This document shows, one piece after another, positions 5,777 through 6,663 of a stretch of DNA of 6,663 bases; position 1 is the first letter of the stretch, and the number at the start of each line of letters is the position of its first letter. Under the pieces are notes generated by a model. The model was not told the DNA's origin, ran no database searches, and saw nothing but the letters and a program-made list of their open reading frames with translations. Origin of the DNA: Caldifarciminota bacterium (lineage in GTDB: Bacteria > Hydrothermota > E44-bin80). The stretch is taken from contig JAGMEZ010000553.1 of assembly GCA_023127905.1 (NCBI GenBank), positions 1 to 6,663 on the forward strand, written 5' to 3'. A program made the position numbers and the translations under genes.

Positions 5777-6663
5777 ATGATGGGAAAAATAAAATTTTAT
5801 ATTACGATTTTCATCACTCTATTACTGTTATATCCCGTACTACTGGCACAGCAAATTGGGGAAGGAGCGGAAGGTGGGGGACGTACTTTTGAAGAAGAGG
5901 TAAAAGGGGAATATAAAGGAACTATTGATGAAATGAAACCTGAGATATTGCTAAAGTTTGATATTTTTGAAATTGTTGAATCTTATGCAGGAGAAAAGGG
6001 GTTTATATACGATAAGGAATTGATAAAAAATTCCGATATTGCAAGTACTCCTCTTCCGACACTGGCAAGTGATCAACTTTTCCATTCCTGGTTGACTGGT
6101 ATCAATAGAGGTGAGATTGCAATTTTTCATCCACACTATGGACAGGGTGTGGCAGAGTGGGAACTGGTAATAGTTGATGGTGCCGGGACAGTTTTTAAAA
6201 CATTCTCAAAAGAGGGCAAACCAGATAAAAGAATTGTTTGGGATGGTCGCGGGGAAAATAATCAAATGCTAGATGTTGGTTCGACGTACACATACTATGC
6301 TACAGCTGTGGATAAAATCGGGAATAAATCAAGAGTAATGGGAAAGGAAATCAGAGTACAGGGAATTCTTTATAATGAACATCTGGATTGGATAATTAGA
6401 TTAGATGGAAGAATTATCTTTGAGAAGGACGAATCAGACATCAGAGATGGGGCAATGAGTCTTCTGACCGAAGCTTGTGATATAGTGAGGAAAAAATTTA
6501 TTAGAAGAATAACTATAAAAGCGTACTCAACTGATGATATTTTATCACAAGATAGGGCTAATAATATAGCAATGGTATTGGTCGAGAAAATTATACTCCC
6601 AAAGGGAGTGGTAATACACACTGCTGGCTACGCCGTAGTCGGTAAAGTACAAACAGACAGGGT
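5777..6663 (+). CDS. Secreted protein with FlgD-like Ig domain and OmpA-like C-terminal domain, 3' partial
   Basis: 295 residues are visible and the frame is open at the window end. Residues 1-24 look like a Sec signal peptide: Lys at 4 and 6, a hydrophobic core of about 7-23, and a likely cut after Ala24 (LLA|QQ). No lipobox Cys is present, unlike Pal. Residues ~25-120 are not recognised. Residues ~126-186 resemble a FlgD-type Ig domain: WELVIVDGAGTVFKTF (128-143), IVWDGRGENNQMLDVGSTYTYYATAVDKIGNKS (153-185). Residues ~205-295 resemble an OmpA/Pal-type peptidoglycan-binding domain: IRLDGRIIFEKDESDI (207-222), RITIKAY (244-250), LSQDRANNIAMVL (256-268), VVIHTAGY (278-285). The Arg of LSxxRA that contacts peptidoglycan is kept (R260), but the loop between the HTD-like region and LS is much shorter than usual. 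Probably a periplasmic or outer-membrane cell-wall anchor working with the upstream motor; that link is inference from position. Confidence 0.78.
   Translation, partial: MMGKIKFYITIFITLLLLYPVLLAQQIGEGAEGGGRTFEEEVKGEYKGTIDEMKPEILLKFDIFEIVESYAGEKGFIYDKELIKNSDIASTPLPTLASDQLFHSWLTGINRGEIAIFHPHYGQGVAEWELVIVDGAGTVFKTFSKEGKPDKRIVWDGRGENNQMLDVGSTYTYYATAVDKIGNKSRVMGKEIRVQGILYNEHLDWIIRLDGRIIFEKDESDIRDGAMSLLTEACDIVRKKFIRRITIKAYSTDDILSQDRANNIAMVLVEKIILPKGVVIHTAGYAVVGKVQTDR

Overview
The window looks like bacterial chromosome from a diderm (Gram-negative-type) organism. It encodes a TonB-type energy transducer, an ExbB/TolQ proton channel, two ExbD/TolR stators and an exported OmpA-family protein, all of which need an inner membrane, a periplasm and an outer membrane or peptidoglycan target. 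Base composition is on the A+T-rich side, ATA (Ile) and AGA (Arg) codons are frequent, and almost every gene has a strong AGGAG-type ribosome binding site. No taxonomic marker is present. The pairing of a FlgD-type Ig domain with an OmpA-like domain, and the TPR-HAMP-ExbB-ExbD-ExbD-TonB order, would fit a spirochaete, a deltaproteobacterial lineage or an uncultivated candidate phylum, but this is only an impression.

All real genes are on the + strand. From 1 to 2556 runs a very long tetratricopeptide-repeat (TPR) protein whose start lies outside the window. It is followed by a small two-TM HAMP protein (2568-3122), an ExbB/TolQ channel (3139-3828), a first ExbD/TolR (3825-4253, overlapping ExbB by 4 bases), a second ExbD/TolR (4288-4707) and a TonB-like protein (4723-5682). 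Gaps of 11, 16, -4, 34 and 15 bases make this one probable operon. A 94-base spacer with two small palindromes then separates it from a secreted protein with a FlgD-like Ig domain and an OmpA-like C-terminal domain (5777 to the window end, truncated).

As a working model, ExbB plus the two ExbD proteins form a proton-driven motor in the inner membrane. The TonB-like protein carries force across the periplasm. The TPR solenoid and the OmpA-like protein would be periplasmic or outer-membrane partners. The HAMP protein is an unexplained inner-membrane component with neither a periplasmic sensor nor a recognisable output domain.

The most notable feature is the pair of non-equivalent ExbD subunits. 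The second keeps the transmembrane aspartate essential for proton flow in ExbD/TolR (D19), whereas the first has asparagine at that position (N24). Other points worth a second look are a consensus extended -10 element in the gap before the second exbD, a REP-like palindrome before the OmpA gene, and an OmpA-like domain with a shortened peptidoglycan-binding loop.
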